64,000 nt of DNA, from assembly GCA_023511295.1 (NCBI GenBank), contig JAIMBT010000004.1:103683-167682 (forward strand), in the 5' to 3' direction. Within the stretch, counting starts at the first letter, position 1. Each line of letters begins with the position of its first letter. The notes under the pieces were generated by a model. It did not search any database, was not told the origin of the DNA, and saw only the letters and a program-made list of their open reading frames with translations. Positions 63,774 to 64,000 of this stretch are shown in pieces. The position numbers were made by a program, and so were the translations under genes. Source of the stretch: Alicyclobacillus sp. (GTDB lineage Bacteria > Bacillota > Bacilli > Alicyclobacillales > Alicyclobacillaceae).

Positions 63774-64000
63774 ATGATGTCGTTTGCCGCATTTCTCACA
63801 TTGCTCTTGATTGGACTGTTCGGATCGTTTGTCTCTGGCATGGTCGGGATTGGAGGTTCTATCGTAAAATACCCGCTGCTCTTATACGTCCCGCCACTAT
63901 TGGGAGTTCCTTCATTCACTGCACACCAAGTTTCCGGAATTAGTGCGGTTCAAGTCCTGTTTGCCACGGCATCGGGTGTATGGGCGTATCGAAAGGGAGA
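63774..64000 (+). CDS. TauE/SafE family exporter, N-terminal part
   Basis: The first 75 codons of a membrane protein that continues beyond the window. [21 protein letters not shown] is the Gly-rich TauE/SafE motif and [22 protein letters not shown] continues the pattern. GGGGAGGGG lies 3-6 bases before two adjacent ATGs (63774, 63777). A second exporter gene in the sulfur island, divergent from the rhodanese operon. Confidence 0.85.
   Translation, partial: MMSFAAFLTLLLIGLFGSFVSGMVGIGGSIVKYPLLLYVPPLLGVPSFTAHQVSGISAVQVLFATASGVWAYRKG

Overview
The window looks like chromosomal DNA of an aerobic, spore-forming, GC-rich member of the Bacillota, most likely Alicyclobacillaceae (Alicyclobacillus or a close relative). 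Reasons: strong purine-rich GGAGG-type ribosome binding sites, frequent GTG and TTG starts, a YheC/YheD-type spore coat ATP-grasp protein, a kumamolisin-like S53 peptidase, a small YjcZ-like hydrophobic protein, CsoR/CstR regulators and a PTS operon controlled by a GlcT-type antiterminator. This is inferred from gene content; no rRNA or tRNA is present to confirm it.

Layout. 1-9.8 kb: start of a DUF47 gene, spore coat ATP-grasp protein, secreted S53 peptidase, SplB-like radical SAM protein, FUSC-type membrane protein, and a three-gene molybdenum hydroxylase operon (xanthine dehydrogenase type). 9.9-18.1 kb: glnS behind an extended -10 promoter, a truncated MFS fragment, an FAD dehydrogenase, an MntP-like pump, an ECF sigma factor operon with a transglutaminase-like protein, two clusters of a palindromic intergenic repeat, and an MFS transporter. 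18.4-24.9 kb: VIT/CCC1 transporter, Gfo/Idh/MocA dehydrogenase, several small low-complexity proteins, an SGNH-fold protein lacking its catalytic serine, and an FTR1 iron permease with a palindrome inside its promoter.

24.9-36.3 kb: nrdAB (ribonucleotide reductase) under a cobalamin riboswitch and terminator, exonuclease III, a Crp/Fnr regulator divergent from an amino acid permease and a class V aminotransferase, an IDEAL-domain protein and KatG. 36.4-39.5 kb: copper operon csoR-copA-copZ with terminator. 39.6-42.6 kb: CaiB-type CoA-transferase and CitE-like lyase with a GntR regulator. 43-47 kb: PTS operon (glcT, RAT/terminator, half EIIC, EIICB, HPr, EIIA). 47.2-48.8 kb: RnfD/NqrB-like membrane protein with an FMN-binding partner. 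48.9-52 kb: a polysaccharide deacetylase-TPR gene broken by a frameshift, and a FetAB-type ABC exporter.

52.2-58.5 kb: three GNAT genes, acetamidase/formamidase, a cysteine-rich CWC protein, an MFS drug-efflux-type transporter preceded by a well-formed candidate translational attenuator with a six-codon leader peptide, then IS256 and aldolase remnants. 58.6-64 kb: a reactive-sulfur island (DUF302, thioredoxin, CstR-type repressor, three single-domain or fused rhodaneses, a rhodanese-MBL persulfide dioxygenase-like protein, TusA-rhodanese, DsrE-like protein, two TauE/SafE exporters) with several GGGGTAT-type operator candidates.

The items most worth following up are the attenuator at 56.77-56.87 kb, the B12 riboswitch on nrdAB, the sulfur island and its operators, the palindromic repeat family at 14.2 and 16.5 kb, and the stand-alone half EIIC in the PTS operon.
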